In this document: piece after piece, positions 24,729 through 38,050 of the stretch
Layout of the letters: each line of letters opens with the position of its first letter
Position numbering within the stretch: position 1 is the stretch's first letter
Assembly (NCBI GenBank): GCA_029931535.1
Contig: JAQPZY010001665.1
Location: 2,501,501-2,565,500, forward strand
Direction: 5' to 3'
Length of the DNA: 64,000 bases
Source of the DNA: Margaritifera margaritifera
Lineage: Eukaryota > Mollusca > Bivalvia > Unionida > Margaritiferidae
The notes under the pieces: generated by a model
Told to the model about the DNA's origin: nothing
The model's input: only the letters and a program-made list of their open reading frames with translations
The model's database searches: none
Translations under genes and position numbers: made by a program

Positions 24729-25177
24729 TTCATAGACAGATGAAGAGATATCATCAATTCCATAGGCCAGAATGGCTTTATGATTCACTCACAAGAAGCA
24801 AAAAGAAAGAATTGACATTTCAGACATTTATTTTTGTAGTCATTTGTAAGCACGAGTCATGACAATGTTTTGAATACACCGAAGACAGATAATGCACATC
24901 TTCAATCTACACAAAGTACAACACTTAGTATTTCCTTCAAAATACATGAACAACAACTCAGCACAATTCATGTTTACAAAAACTTTTTTTTTTTTTTGGT
25001 TGTTGTTCTGTTTGAAAATCAACAATTTGCTCTGGGATGCTGCAAAATACAAAAGAAAGCTCACCCGATATCCTGATCTGATAATAACGGCATCACTATT
25101 GGCTTTATCTCATTTATCTAACATTTTTTGTTCATACAACAAATTTTGTGGAATCGAATAATTTATTACTAAATTTA

Positions 25178-25330
25178 CAAGTGCAACTGCAAACAGCATA
25201 CATGCTAGTCACATAAAGCACCACTTAAAAGTAACTGCAAACAGCAGACATGCTAGTCACATAATGCACCACTTTAAAGTGCAACTACAAACAGCATATA
25301 TGCTAGTCACATAATGCACCACTTAAAATC
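25178..25330. repeat. 52-bp tandem repeat, 3 copies
   Basis: ACTGCAAACAGCATACATGC followed by TAGTCACATAATGCACCAC recurs three times. Confidence 0.9.
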
Positions 25331-28300
25331 ATCAGAATGAGGTTTGCACTTGTTTTATTTTTTCTGTTCATTTTGTGTCACTTTTGTCTTTTACAGAGAA
25401 ACTAACAAAAGTGCAAGTTTGACTCTCATTCTCAGCATAGTTAGGCTGTCCATCTCTTTACGGCTTTATTCACTGGTAAATTAACGATTTCTCTCCTTTG
25501 CCAACATACTTGTTTCAAGAACATTTTGTGATGGATTATAAATGTCTTCATAGTACATGCATGCCCAGCCACAATTACCAAAACTCAAAACTTAAATGGA
25601 CATAAGAGATGGACTAGGTAATGATATTAATAACCCTACCATGATCGTGTTGGGGCGTACAAATGAAATTAAGCTAACAATAAAATATAAATCTATTTAG
25701 GTTTGAAGCTCAGTCTAGATTCCATATACATGTTCCCTATTTATACAAAGCAAGGCAATTTGCAACATCCTTTGGACAAAATTGACCTCAAAATTAATGA
25801 CTAAATTTTGTTTAATTCCGAGATAAAAATCTCAAAAGTGATTATTTGACTCGCACAGCATTCAGATAATTGCACTAAGTGCAAATTTCTAGCAATCATT
25901 TGATAGAATGATCATTTAATACATAATTTAAATAAATAGAAGAAGAAAAAAACTTAAAAATCTACTTCACAATATAGTACATTTTAAATACTGTGGCTAC
26001 CTACTTAAATAAAATCAGACTTAAATTAAAATCTTTTTCACACTCAAACATACTTCATTACACATACTTTATGAATACTTTACTACATCATACAGAGATG
26101 CCAATACATGAGCATGTGTACAAGGGATCGTAGCATCAATTTTTCTAAATGCAAGCAACCCATTCAGTATAGACAACACAGTTGTTAAAAGTAACAAACT
26201 TCTAATCAATCATATTGCATCTTTCTATGAGCCTATGCATACATGCACAGTCTTGTTAAGGTCCAATGAGAATAAAGTTTGTGAAAAATTACCCCCCATC
26301 CCAACCCGAGTAGGACATGTTCCTCAAGTCGGACAGATATAAACCTACTTTACTATGTACCTCCAAGGAACCCTACATACATTTAAGATGTAGCAGACAA
26401 TACAATTATTATTGCTTTTTTAAGCCCTTCAGTGGTATATGATTTGAGTACTAACTGCATCACTTCAAAAAATCCATGTGCGATAATAACTGTGTACATT
26501 TGTAAAATTCAACATCTTTATAGAACATTTTAGTAAAGTACTGCAGTAAAACATTTTTAAAAATTGTGTCAACTGATTAGTATGGCATTTTGCTTTTAAA
26601 AGGTGACATTATTAATTTTGTGAAGGATTTATTTTTAAGTAACAAGGTTTATTAACCACAGACCCCAAGTGCTATAGAGTCAGACACCATATCAGTTCCC
26701 ACATTAATTCTACACAACTTCTGTAGTTGCATCTATGAAACTACCAAGTGCCCTAAAATCGAACTTTTCATCAATGCCTTCATTATTCAAAACTATTGGC
26801 CTCATAATTGTTTTTAACTTTGCAAAGGGAATAACAATTCATTTTTCAGCAATCAAGTTTGAATATAAACTTTAATTACAAAATGCTCTACATTAGGTTT
26901 ATCCAAAAATATCAACCATCTCAGTGGCCAAGCCATTCTGGATGCAAATGTAGGTAAGTGCATATTCGCTTTCTTTTGGTTTATATACTAAAGGAAGGTA
27001 GCTGAGTAAGATTAACAAGATCTCAATTAGATCTATTATAGAGTGGTGGTCATGAGAGGGTAGGTCATGCTAGTTGTGATGCCAGATATATACGAAAGTG
27101 CAATCTGGCCAACTTGGGCACTTTGCCATATTCATTCCTCCAACCTTCAGTTCATGACAATTGCCAAAACAATACCCATAAACATTAGTTTTCCTCAAGA
27201 ATTATTTGCATCTTCTTTTCCTTGTCATCTCTGTTAACATTTTTCATGTTATCTACATGTTCTTTACACTGACAAATAATATCCTATGTACCAGTATATC
27301 CTGTTGGTGCTGATGTACTTTTCTCCCTACCTGTGTGCAAATAGAAAACTCCTCAAAATTTTATCGTAAAATATTTTCATTTACCTGAATTTCATAAATA
27401 TTAGTTCAGAATGCAAATTTTAATAAAAAATTCTAAATAATTCCACAAAATCCCAAATGGTTGGCATCTCTGGTTTATCTGTTACACTATAATAAAGATT
27501 TTACTTGCATCAGAGGGGATTTCAGAGCTATTAACATCCCAAAAAAAAAAAATTAATGGGCAAAAAATGATTTAAAACAAATTCATGGGGTGGAAAATAA
27601 TTTCAAGTATCCAATGTAACGAATGTCAAGAAATATGATAACTTTCTAAAGTATTAAATGAAAAGAAAAAAAAAACAACTCAAATATGAATTAATGATGA
27701 GAAATATGTAACATTTTGTTTCCAATCTATATTCAACATAAAGCATGCATATTTTTTTTGCACTATCCACATTTCACATTGTATTTTCTGAGGTGGCAGA
27801 AGTACATGTACTTGGAGAGAAATTATTTTCAGTCTTTTCATTTACTATGATAAAAAGGTTGTAAGAAAAATATGTTTGTGATTTAAACTTTACAGAAAAT
27901 TCATATAATAAAAGCATACAAAAAGTTTATGCCAGTAATCCATTTGATGATTCCTGAAAACAGACATTAAAGAACACATAATACATCATGTCATTTGGAA
28001 AACTAGATATACAAAACAAACTGCCATCTCGTCAATTTTCAATCCAATCCTCCATGGTATTTTAAATTCTGAATTTTATTCAAAGCTTTAGTTGATTTGC
28101 ATTTTGAAAAAATCATGCTTATCTATAATTCTAAACATTATTTTGAATCCATTCCTTAGAATTATCAATATCAATAACATAATTTCTGAGTCAACGATCA
28201 TCTGAAAAGATTGCTTAATGTTGAAAACTGGAGAAATTTAAAGATGTGATCTACTTCAGAATATGACTATATAATGAATGATGGAGATTATATAAACAAT

Positions 28301-29580
28301 GGCTGAAAATTTAACATGAGAATATTAGAGCTGCAATTATTATGCAATTGGAATCTTTAAAGTTATGTGCAAGCTATAAACAAATTAAAATCATACATTG
28401 TTCCTTATAAAATGAACACTGTTGTTATGAGATATGAACACATGAAATAAAATGATCACTGTTACAAGATATGAACACTTGTTACAAGAGATGAACACAT
28501 TATGTTGAAAAAAAACAAGAATTCAAAAGTATTGGAAATTAAATTTTCTGAAAAATGGCAAATGTGCTACCCTTATAAACACACGGAGTCTAATTACTGA
28601 ATACACTTTAAAAAATGGTATAAAAAAGAAACCAAGTCAAAATGAAAACCAATTAAATGCTCCCTCTTTTTAGACTTCAAATATAAGAACAATTTGCATG
28701 CAAAATTACAAAATTATCAAATCATGTACAAAAACTGTGTACCTAAACATGTCAAAATATCAAAATGTACCAGATGTACATAATGCCGTCACAAATCACC
28801 AATTCATGGACACACATATATATAACACTTGTATACTTGAACACTAATGCCAAACCAGAATACATAGGTGTCATGAACTAATAATGGTCTTTAAGGATAT
28901 CCGTTTTTGTACTGTGCGCCTCAAGATGTAGTTGGTATTATGTCAATTGTTACCTAACTGTATCGTAGTGCAATGAACTCTTGGAGAGATTGGACGCAAA
29001 ATGACATAGTAGTGAGTTCTGCCTCTTACTAAATAATGAAAAACAAAATGCTTGCACAACTGTAATAATTGCAATAATGGTCCTGTGAAAGAAAAGTAAA
29101 AACAATGCACGAGATGCATGCTTTCTGTTGCCAAAATCCAATCAGATCTCAATAACTATGTCGTACTGAAACAATTTACCCACCAACATACACTTTTCTT
29201 TGTATACTGGACAAGTGGAATCTATGATCTTCAACCTGTACAATTTTGAGGAATTTTTTAAATGCTTGTTCAGCTATTATTTTATGGACAATTATTGACA
29301 GGGGACTCTCCACCACCACCACCACCACTTTTTATGTAATAACCCTTACATGGGGATAAATGTTCAACTATAAATTGCACAAGAACATGCATACCAAATA
29401 AATTTTGAATTGGCTTTGGACTGCTTGGACCCTATCTATCATCCATAAAGTAAAATAATGTGCCAACCAAAATCTTGTTTCCTGATATCTAATGTACAAA
29501 CAGCAAAAACCTACATCCACCATCATATAATACAGAAATATCAACCAGTGAGCGTGCTTACTGGGAATCATAGCATCAAT
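25330..29580. other. Gene-free AT-rich stretch
   Basis: About 4.2 kb with no recognisable coding, RNA gene or long repeat on either strand. It is notable for the near absence of tandem arrays that mark the rest of the window. Two short near-repeats (TGTTACAAGATATGAACAC at about 28460-28500) and a CCA triplet run near 29310 are present. It could be part of a long untranslated or intronic region, but nothing shows this directly. Confidence 0.5.
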
Positions 29581-29589
29581 AGTTTGGAA

Positions 29590-29938
29590 TCTAGACAGCC
29601 ATCAATAAAAACAACCAATAGCATGCTTTCTAGGCAGCCATCCAGAACAACCCATGAGCATGCTTTCTAGGCAGCCATCCAGAACAACCCATGAGCATGC
29701 TTTCTAGGCAGCCATCCAGAACAACCAATAGCATGCTTTCTAGGCAGCCATCCAGAACAACCCATGAGCATACTTTCTAGGTACCATCCAGAACCCATGA
29801 GCTTGCTTTCTAGGCAACCATCCAGAACAACCCATGAGCATGCTTTCTAGGCAACCATCCAGAACAACCCATGAGCATGCTTTCTAGGCAACCATCCAGA
29901 ACAACCCATGAGCATGCTTTCTAGGCAGCCATCCAGAA
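29590..29938. repeat. 36-bp tandem repeat, about 9 copies
   Basis: The unit is CCATCCAGAACAACCCATGA followed by GCATGCTTTCTAGGCAG, with GCAGCC/GCAACC variants and one shortened copy near 29785. Confidence 0.95.
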
Positions 29939-30043
29939 TACAGTCATATTACATCTTTTTGAACCATACATACATGTACTCAGTAATATTTAAGGTCCAG
30001 TGAGAATAAATGGTTATCCATTCCTCCAATTCTGAACCTTGAA

Positions 30044-30212
30044 GGAGCTATGGTGGGTCAGTGGTTAGCATACGCAATTCACGACTGAAAGGATGCAGAT
30101 TTGAACCCTACAATCGAATCAGCCTGGATCAGCTATTGTGGTGTGTCCTAGGTCAAGGCACTTTAATACCTATTTCTTCTGCTCTGCAGTTAAACACCAA
30201 ACCAAACCAACC
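30044..30212 (+). mobile_element. tRNA-derived SINE (family 1), single-core copy
   Basis: The head is GGAGCTATGGTGGGTCAGTG, with a B-box-like ATTTGAACCC, a single core TGTCCTAGGTCAAGGCACTT, and the tail AGTTAAACACCAAACCAAACC. Comparison with 21618-22500 shows the ancestral one-core form. Confidence 0.85.
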
Positions 30213-31019
30213 CAGAACCTTTAATTCCTATGAAATGACTAGCCAAACAATAATAACTATAACATTAGTTTTTCTCGTGAAATATATTCCTTTTCTCTTT
30301 CTCTCTGTCACCATTTTTCAACTATTTAGTCTAAATGGTTTCTAAATATGTATGTTTTCTAAACTGAAAAACTAAATTCTATGTACCAGTCTATCATATA
30401 AATATTGGTGCTGAAGTACTTTCTTTCTACCTATGTCTACATAGAAAACTCCTGTGCAAACTTTTATCCCATAAATTTCATACATTTTTTACTTTCAGTT
30501 ATTTTATCAATATATAATTAAAAATGCCAAATTTTCACTAAAACGTTGCAATAATTCTGCAAAATACTGAATGGTCGGCATCTCTGTATAATGGACCAAA
30601 ATCAGCAATGACCCTGATTACCTTTTGCTATGACAGATCTAGGTTTATGCTGTATGTAATCAGGTGCACATTAAACAAGGGTAAATCCAGTATATTACCC
30701 TTCTAAATTAGTTTGAAACCAACAGGAGAAATATGAATAATACTGAAAAGGTCCAAACTACAATTTTCAACTTAAAGGCATGAATGCAGTTATTTCTTAC
30801 AGAAAATATGAAACTTCTTAAATTCTTAACACATACAATTTCTCCAAGACATTTCAATAAACATTTGATACTCGAGTCAAGATTGGAGACCAACTTTGTT
30901 AAATATTATTATTGTTGCCTCCATGCTAAAATTTTGCACATTTGGACCCAACTTTTGCAATATTATTCAAAACTTTACAACACTATAAACTAAAGATTTA
31001 CTACTTGACCCAATATTAA

Positions 31020-31090
31020 TATACATGACAAGGCTATTAATGATGGTAACAGGGCTATTAATGATGGTAATGGGGCTATTAATGATGGTG
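31020..31090. repeat. 22-bp tandem repeat, 3 copies
   Basis: GGCTATTAATGATGGTAAC recurs three times. Confidence 0.9.
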
Positions 31091-31694
31091 TCAAGAGTAC
31101 ATACTTACAGTTCATTGAGCACAGTCACACTTAAACACACAATGGTATCCTGAGATCAAAAGACATTTGAACACATTATGGCAAATACTTGTGAAAAGGA
31201 ACTTGGTGATGTTCCATTTAAAGATACATAGGAACAAGAGAAAAAAAAAAAAAAATAACATTTCTACCAGAGTTGCTCAAAATTATACGGAAAATCATGC
31301 AATTTTTCAATTGAATCTATGGGTAACATCTCAAATTTGAAAGTACCATGATCTGTAACATAGTCTGAACACACTTCGGTGAATAAAATAAAGAAAAGGC
31401 ATTTCATTTGCCTTTTTAACATTTGGCAGTGATTTAAAGTACAACAAATTGAACACATTTGGGTAACAGTGCCCTACAAGTGTAAATCATAACTGATAAC
31501 AATAAAAGAATATAAAAATAGCATATACATAAGCTATTAGTCATAGCTAGTCCCTGTATTGATAGAAAAATATATTACATTATATTCACATGCGTATGAC
31601 ACTCTTTCAAATCCAGACACTTAGAATGTATGAAAATCTTCATAAACTTGATGCAAATACCATCTATACTTGCTTATAAGTAGACTCCAACTGT

Positions 31695-31850
31695 AACAAC
31701 ATAGACCCTGATCTGCCAATGCATATGCACCAGCAGATCAGGGTCTATTTTTGTTCTAGTGATTACTACAAACTGCATAGACCCAGATCTGCTGACGCAT
31801 TATGTGATGACAGATCTGGGTCTGCGCAGTTAGACTTGACTTATAAGTGA
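31695..31850. mobile_element. Palindromic short element (MITE-like) with two hairpins
   Basis: ATAGACCCTGATCTGC (31701-31716) and GCAGATCAGGGTCTAT (31733-31748) are perfect 16-bp complements around a 16-nt spacer. A second hairpin with AGACCCAGATCTG arms follows at about 31781-31830. Related words occur at 21465-21500, 30590-30650 and 35240-35395, so this is a small dispersed family. Confidence 0.75.
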
Positions 31851-32084
31851 GTATATATGGTAGTCACAAGACTAAGGGCGACATAATCATAAAATCTTCA
31901 TAAACCTGATGCAAATTGTCAAATGACTATGGGTTATATCACAATTCAATTCTTGTTCAATTGTAACTACATAACAAAGAGTCCCTCAAAGGGACTGACA
32001 CTCTACTGCCAAAAAGAATCTCCAGGAATTCAAGATAAGACCATTTCTTCCTTTTAACTGCTCAATGTTGAAACCATCTCTGAT

Positions 32085-32420
32085 ATTCTTCAGCAATAAA
32101 AAACATTTTCAAATTAACATATTGAATGCCAGATTGGCACCATTTTCATTTAGGACCAAGTAGACATCATTAGAAGTCTCATGGTGAAAACCCCATGTTA
32201 ATATGACAATCCATTCAGGGGGAGTCGTGACAGCAGGATTTTCTAGATAGTCGTCATGCCAGCCATATTGGATGTACAAATGGCACCTTTTTTATTTAGG
32301 ACCAACTAGACCATGGGATGAATGTGTGTAATGTTTCAATGCAATCCTTACAAGTAGTTTAGGAGGAGTAGTGAGCGATAAATTGTGTTAACAGATGGAT
32401 AGACAACAGACCATCCCATA
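32085..32420 (-). repeat. Bivalve-type ~150-bp repeat family, minus orientation
   Basis: GCACCATTTTCATTTAGGACC, CATCATTAGAAGTCTC and GTTAATATGACAATCCATTC are the reverse complement of the motifs at 15370-17010. The block ends with ACAACAGACCATCCCATAA. Confidence 0.75.
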
Positions 32421-33579
32421 ATAAACAGATCAAACACGAGAAAATACAGTAAAATGTAAATTATCAAGACCCATCAGGAGACATGGATTTTTGTTCTGGA
32501 TAACTGATAAGTTTATACAGAACAAGTCATGTATTTGTGGAGGCACTTTGTTGGTTCGTATGATTTAAAAGTCCTAGAAATGGCTTCAATATAATCAACA
32601 TTTTATTGTATCTTTTTCTTTTTTAAATTTCATGCAGTTATTTATTACATAGCTGGTAAACTTGAGATAACATGCTTCAGTTTTTTTTTGGTCAACACCT
32701 TAACATAACGCTTTCTGTGAATCTGACTGGTCCAAATAATCCAACAAAATTTTTACATGATTTTCTTATTGCTGATTGGCTGCAACCATAAGAATTTGCC
32801 TTGCCCCTCCCTACAGGGACAACTTTCTTTTACTACCATTTATTATTAACAATATGATGGCTGTTTTTTCAATCAGTAACCAAGAGGACATTGTAAATAA
32901 ATGGGCAATTGGCATAGAAACACACGGTAGATACATCACACACAACTTCCACATCATGTGGCAACCCCTTAGCTCCAATATCCCAAAACTGGAATGCTAT
33001 TGCATCCACCAGCAAATCCAGTACTGCCACCGTTGTTGATGTTGGTGGGAATATGCACATTTTGGTGGGAATGTGCACTACAGTCGTATCAAGATACATA
33101 TACATGGTCTAATATGTACCGTCAATGACGTAAGCAAACTAAGTTATTCAGAAGTGTTGGACATTAAAATGAAGTTCTCCTGTTAATTATTCAACAAATA
33201 TTAAACAAAGTGTATTTGAGTATTCATTTGAATAAATGCTATTTATAAATGTTGTTTGATCTGTTAAATGAGTGCTTTTTGTCAAATTGTGACAGAGACT
33301 ATTTTCATCACGCAGAAATTTGTACATATGGTGTTTTAGGTTGAGGTAGCAGCACTCATTTTATGGAAGTTATTTGTTCTTCTATATATCTCAATAGTTA
33401 TCTATTAAAATAAACAGAATCACAATTGAATAATAATTTAATATTAAATATGAAACTCACTGAATAATTTCAAACTTTTGCTTACCATGACTTGCAAAAG
33501 TTGGAAATTATTCAACTAGTTTCATAAATTCAATATTACTCATTTGAGATCCTTTATAAATACATTTCCCTGGTGAAAA

Positions 33580-33970
33580 TACATGGTCGAGAACTTTAGC
33601 CTTTTTTGTGCAGAAACCATTTTCATTTTTCAGCCAGTTACTTTGATCTTTTGGAGCCCAAAATCAAAAGTCTTCTTCCTTACTCCAAGTGCCAGCCACC
33701 CACAAAGTTTAATCCAGGTCAGTGATATAAAATTAAAGTTACTGTGCATAAACCATTTTTCTTCTCTAATGTAATAACCATAACCTTTTGATCCCAAAAT
33801 CAATAGGTTTCTTCCTTAACCTAGGTGCAATCCATTCACAAAGTTCGTTAAAGGTAGATGGTGTAAACTGAAGTTACTGTGTGGAAACGAAAAAGATAAT
33901 GGATGGATGGACAGACAAGGACATAACATTATACACTCCACCTTTTGGCAGGTATATTAAATAGCACTGC
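33580..33970. repeat. Dispersed repeat, two units
   Basis: AAGTTACTGTGCATAAACC / AAGTTACTGTGTGGAAACG, CAATAGGTTTCTTCC and a terminal ATGGATGGACAGACAAGGAC mark two diverged units. A related unit lies at about 47200-47450. No coding potential is seen. Confidence 0.6.
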
Positions 33971-33999
33971 AAACACGCCTTACCTCAAATAACACAGTT

Positions 34000-35230
34000 T
34001 TAAAAAGAAATTCTCAAATTTCATCCCACTTCCATTTCACTTCAAACTGAAAACCACAGCAAACCCTTATAAACAGATTTTCTACACATTTCAATCTTGC
34101 ATTCCAATACAATGTATATCCAGGCTCTACACATGTTTCAATCAACCATCCAAATAACTTCAAAGCCTTACACTAAAGCATATTCATTATAATATAAAAA
34201 TACAAATGGTTTTAAAATTGAAACACCTTATTCCTTCTAACTTCTAGTAATGACTAGGATTTAACTAGGACAATTTTCTCTAAACAAGGAAATCATTTGT
34301 CTAAATTTAGTGTGACACCTTTGGAATGCATTGTCATTTGTCTCAAGTGTTTGGTTAATATCAACATAATATACAAATGAATGAATAAATGTAATGTCTA
34401 TTAAAGACACTGAAATAAAGTGCTCGTTCACCATAAAGCACCTGAATATAATGTGGTCCCTGATAATAATATGGGTATTGTAATGGATACCAATTAACTG
34501 GGTAACTTTTCTTTTCTAGTTAACTACATCTTTTCAGTAAATAATAATTAACTGACTTGTTGCAACTATTTTGAATGTAATTTCACAAAAGAAACTTACT
34601 TTCACAATTTGTTTTGCATAAAAATACACCTAATATTATAAATCAATAATAATATAATGTGCCCCAGTATAAGTCCAACTCGCCTATAACAAGTTACCCT
34701 TTCTTTGCTCCCCGATTAACATTATAGCAAGGGACTACTGTACTATATATACTAAAGAACACATATTTGTGTTTTTATCTCTCAACACAAATGAAAACAT
34801 GACCTCCCGATTCCAACTTTTGTATACAGGGAAATATTTGCTCCATTTTCACTATAACTGGTCTAGCACAAATCGAAAATGACATTTTGAAGTATAAAAG
34901 CACAAGTTACAAAAGAATTTGTAGAGAGTGCATATTTAACACTCCATGAAAATGTTTGACGTTATTCAAGCGTGTAAATAAGCTTGTATGAAAATTTCTG
35001 ATGTACAATAGTTTGTCAGCTCTGACTTCCTTGCATAATATGGACAACGAAACTATGATATTCATTTGTGCAAAATAATTTCTGGGACAATTAGGTATCA
35101 ATAATGACGGGCTCATGACATTTTTTTGAACTCTCCATAAAGGTTTCATATAGGAAGATATATTATTCATTTGTCTTAACTTTCACTACATGATCATCCA
35201 TTTTGGACACTATATACTCACGTACAAGTT
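34000..35230. other. No gene or repeat seen
   Basis: AT-rich sequence without supported features. The minus frame at 34907-35170 has no recognisable motif. Confidence 0.5.
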
Positions 35231-35409
35231 ATATCCAAATGCACAAATCCAGATCTGCCATCATATAATGTGCTGGTACCGCTGGGTCTATGCAGTTTGT
35301 TCAACCTAATCAGGAGAACAAACAAGATAGACTCAGATATGCTGAAACTTTATGTGACAGCAGATCAGGGTCTCTCTTGCTTGCAGTTAAAGCAGACTTG
35401 TATGAGAAT

Positions 35410-35570
35410 ATACAGTAATCACTATAACATTCCAATATCCATCAAGGTAGTGATCACTAAAATATAGAGATCCATTCGTCTGCTTTATGGATATCACTAT
35501 AACATTTCAAGATCCATCAAGATAGTGATCACTAATATATAGAGATCCATCCCTATGCTTTATGGATAAT
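35410..35570. repeat. ~78-bp tandem duplication
   Basis: ATCACTATAACATTCCAATA and the following TCCATCAAGGTAGTGATCAC recur once at about 35491, each copy ending GCTTTATGGATA. Confidence 0.9.
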
Positions 35571-35596
35571 CACTATCACCAATATATAATTATCCA

Positions 35597-35850
35597 GCAA
35601 TGGGGCAATGACTTTGCTGTTCTTAGTTATCAATGTGACTAATGTGTGATGAAGGCATACAATGGGGCAATCACTTCACTGTTCTTAGTAATCAATGTGA
35701 CTAATGTGTGATGAAGGCATACAATGGGGCAATCACTTCACTGTTCTTAGCAATCAATGTGACTAATGTGTGATAAAGGCATACAATGGGACAATCACTT
35801 CACTGATCTCAGTTATCAATGTGATTAATATGTAATAAAGGCATACAATG
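35597..35850. repeat. 62-bp tandem repeat, 4 copies
   Basis: AATGGGGCAATCACTTCACT with downstream ATCAATGTGACTAATGTGTG and AAGGCATAC recurs four times. Confidence 0.93.
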
Positions 35851-36559
35851 TACATTTATATCTCGATCTTCTCAGCTGAAACACTGCACATAAAAAACAA
35901 GCTATCTAAATGTTTTAGAAGGCAGAGCAATTGAACTACGAGTTTAAAAGTATTTTAAAAAAGCCCTGAATAATACATCAATAATAGTTGAAAAGAAAAA
36001 AAAACAACATTTCATCACATTCATCATATCACATTCATTCTTGTAATTCACTCAAAAGAAAAAAATAACTCTCTAATCTAGTAGGCACTAGAAATATAGA
36101 TGTAAATAAATAAAACATGTCTTCGTCACTGTGTATTCCAACAGATACATTTGACAGTTAGCTTTTACAGGTATAATTTTTGCTTTAAGAGAGCTAATTA
36201 TTTAAGACTTCCTAATAATGGTTTTGAGACAAAAATGATAGCTAAGAATGTCTAATTAGAAATGAGAAGGCAAAGGTCTACATTTCTAGCCCACACTGGA
36301 ATAAAAATTTTAACCACAACCATAACACCACATTTAATGACAAAGCCACCATTATCAAACAGATTGCTAGTCTCACTTTCCCCTGAGAAGGGCTCAACAA
36401 AAAGTAGTGTCTTAAGACCACATTACAAACAAAAACTGTTTGCAAGCAAACAAAATTTTTAATTCTCTTGGGGGATTCAATGTATCATCTTTAATTATAC
36501 AGCCATATCAAGGGTCCAAAAAACCTGGTGCCCAAGGTCTAGAGGCTACCAGAATGCAG

Positions 36560-36710
36560 AGTTTTGACTACCATACTGTGCATACATTTCAAGTCAGGAA
36601 GTGCAAAGGGATCCCAGAATACTGGGTGTGTTAAGTCGGGTAGTCCAGTGGGATACCAGAATGCTGGTGTGGGCTACCATACATTTAAGTCAGATAGCTC
36701 ACTGGGATAC
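36560..36710. repeat. Short degenerate tandem repeat
   Basis: GGGATACCAGAATGCTGG-like words recur at about 36610, 36650 and 36705, with intervening AAGTCAGG/AAGTCGGG. Confidence 0.6.
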
Positions 36711-36788
36711 TATATGACAACAATAACTACTCTGTATATTTTTTCAAAACATACGTACACTAGTACCATATATGCTATATGCACCCGT

Positions 36789-37390
36789 CACATGACCTTT
36801 TCTGCACTAATGACCTTGACCTTTGAGCTAGGGACTTAACTATTTCATATGATAAGGTAATGACCTGGTATTTGTAAAGGTAAAGTAGTGACAGCCTAGA
36901 CAAGGAAAAGGCCACTGACTTGCATTAGCCCTTGATGTAACCTTGACCTTGAGGTAGTGGTTACAACTATGGATACGCAATACACTGTGAAGTCAAGATA
37001 TACAACAGGCTCAAGCTTCATTAAAATATCTTCATTGGTTGAAAAGTTATATATATGTATATGGACAGGTCATTGATTTATACTTTCACCTGCCATGACC
37101 TTGACCTAAAGCAGGTAGCATGGCTACTGTATGTGATACACAGTCTAGACACGATATATAACTGATTAAAATTTCATTAAAATATCTAAAAGGGTTCAAA
37201 AGCTATTCTCCGGAAAAGGATACAAGTCGGTGTTGCTGTGACCTTGATCTTGAGGCTAGGGTGTCTGGTTATGCTTTACAACACACTGTCTAGCCAGGAT
37301 ATAAACTTCGCCCAAGTTTCATGAAAATCACTCTAATCGTTACAAAGTTATGGCCCAAACAACCCAATGTTAACAGACAGACACCATAAC
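36789..37390 (+). repeat. Dispersed repeat with TGACCTTGA words
   Basis: About three diverged units with TCATTAAAATATC, a nearby GTTATGGCCC or related word, and TGACCTTGACCT. The unit ends ACAGACAGACACCATAACAT. The recurrent TGACCTTGA is identical to the nuclear-receptor half-site TCAAGGTCA on the other strand. The block occurs in non-coding sequence downstream of E2F. Confidence 0.6.
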
Positions 37391-37861
37391 ATAATACACC
37401 CATGGATAATAATTGTTAATGATACAATAGAAGGTAAAAGGACAAGTCTTAAGGATAACAGTTAGATTTTTTGGGATACAGAATGTAAGCTCGACCACAA
37501 AGTTCTTTGTGCTAACATGGGATTTTGAAATGTGTGAGACCTTGCTACCCTAAAAATAAAGTAACAAAGAAATTATTTAAAAAATTAATAGACTTCACAA
37601 TCCTTCCCCAATATTTGTCAAAAAATTTGTTTATTTAAATCCAGCAATTCTGTCGCTAACTTCTAAATGTATCAAACCAGAATACTCAAAGGTGAAACCA
37701 AAAGACCTAATTAACTACCAACACATAAAATAACTGAAACAATAAAATGTTCAACGTTTACCACATTATCTTTTATATCTATAAACAAAACTACACAGTA
37801 ACAACACATAGTGCAGAGATCTTTACAATACCCACCGGACAAATATATTTGGCTTTGTTTG

Positions 37862-38050
37862 TTTTTTGTGTGGGTTTTAACGGCACTTTAAACACATTAT
37901 TGACTATATCATGCCGAGGAAATGGAAGCTAAGTGCCTTTCCCAAGGACACACTGAGGCAGCCAACCAGGGCTGGCCTAGGTTGGGATCGAACATAAGAC
38001 CCTTGGATTAAAAGTCCAATGCTCTACCAACTGAGTTACCACGGCTCCCG
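37862..38050 (-). mobile_element. tRNA-Lys-derived SINE (family 3)
   Basis: Read on minus, the head is a recognisable lysine tRNA relic at 38048-37980: GCCGTGGTAACTCAGTTGGT, then AGAGCATTGGACTTTTAATC with anticodon TTT, then TTCGATCCC. The head is followed by the conserved core TGTGTCCTTGGGAAAGGCAC and the tail TGCCGTTAAAACCCACAC. The acceptor stem does not pair and there is fused SINE body, so this is not a functional tRNA gene. Confidence 0.9.

Noticed and set aside
29590..29938. CRISPR-like array of 36-bp repeats
   Set aside because: There are no unique spacers; units are head-to-tail, and the context is an animal genome.
37980..38048. Functional tRNA-Lys(TTT) gene
   Set aside because: The acceptor stem does not pair and the sequence continues into a SINE body and tail, so it is a SINE head.
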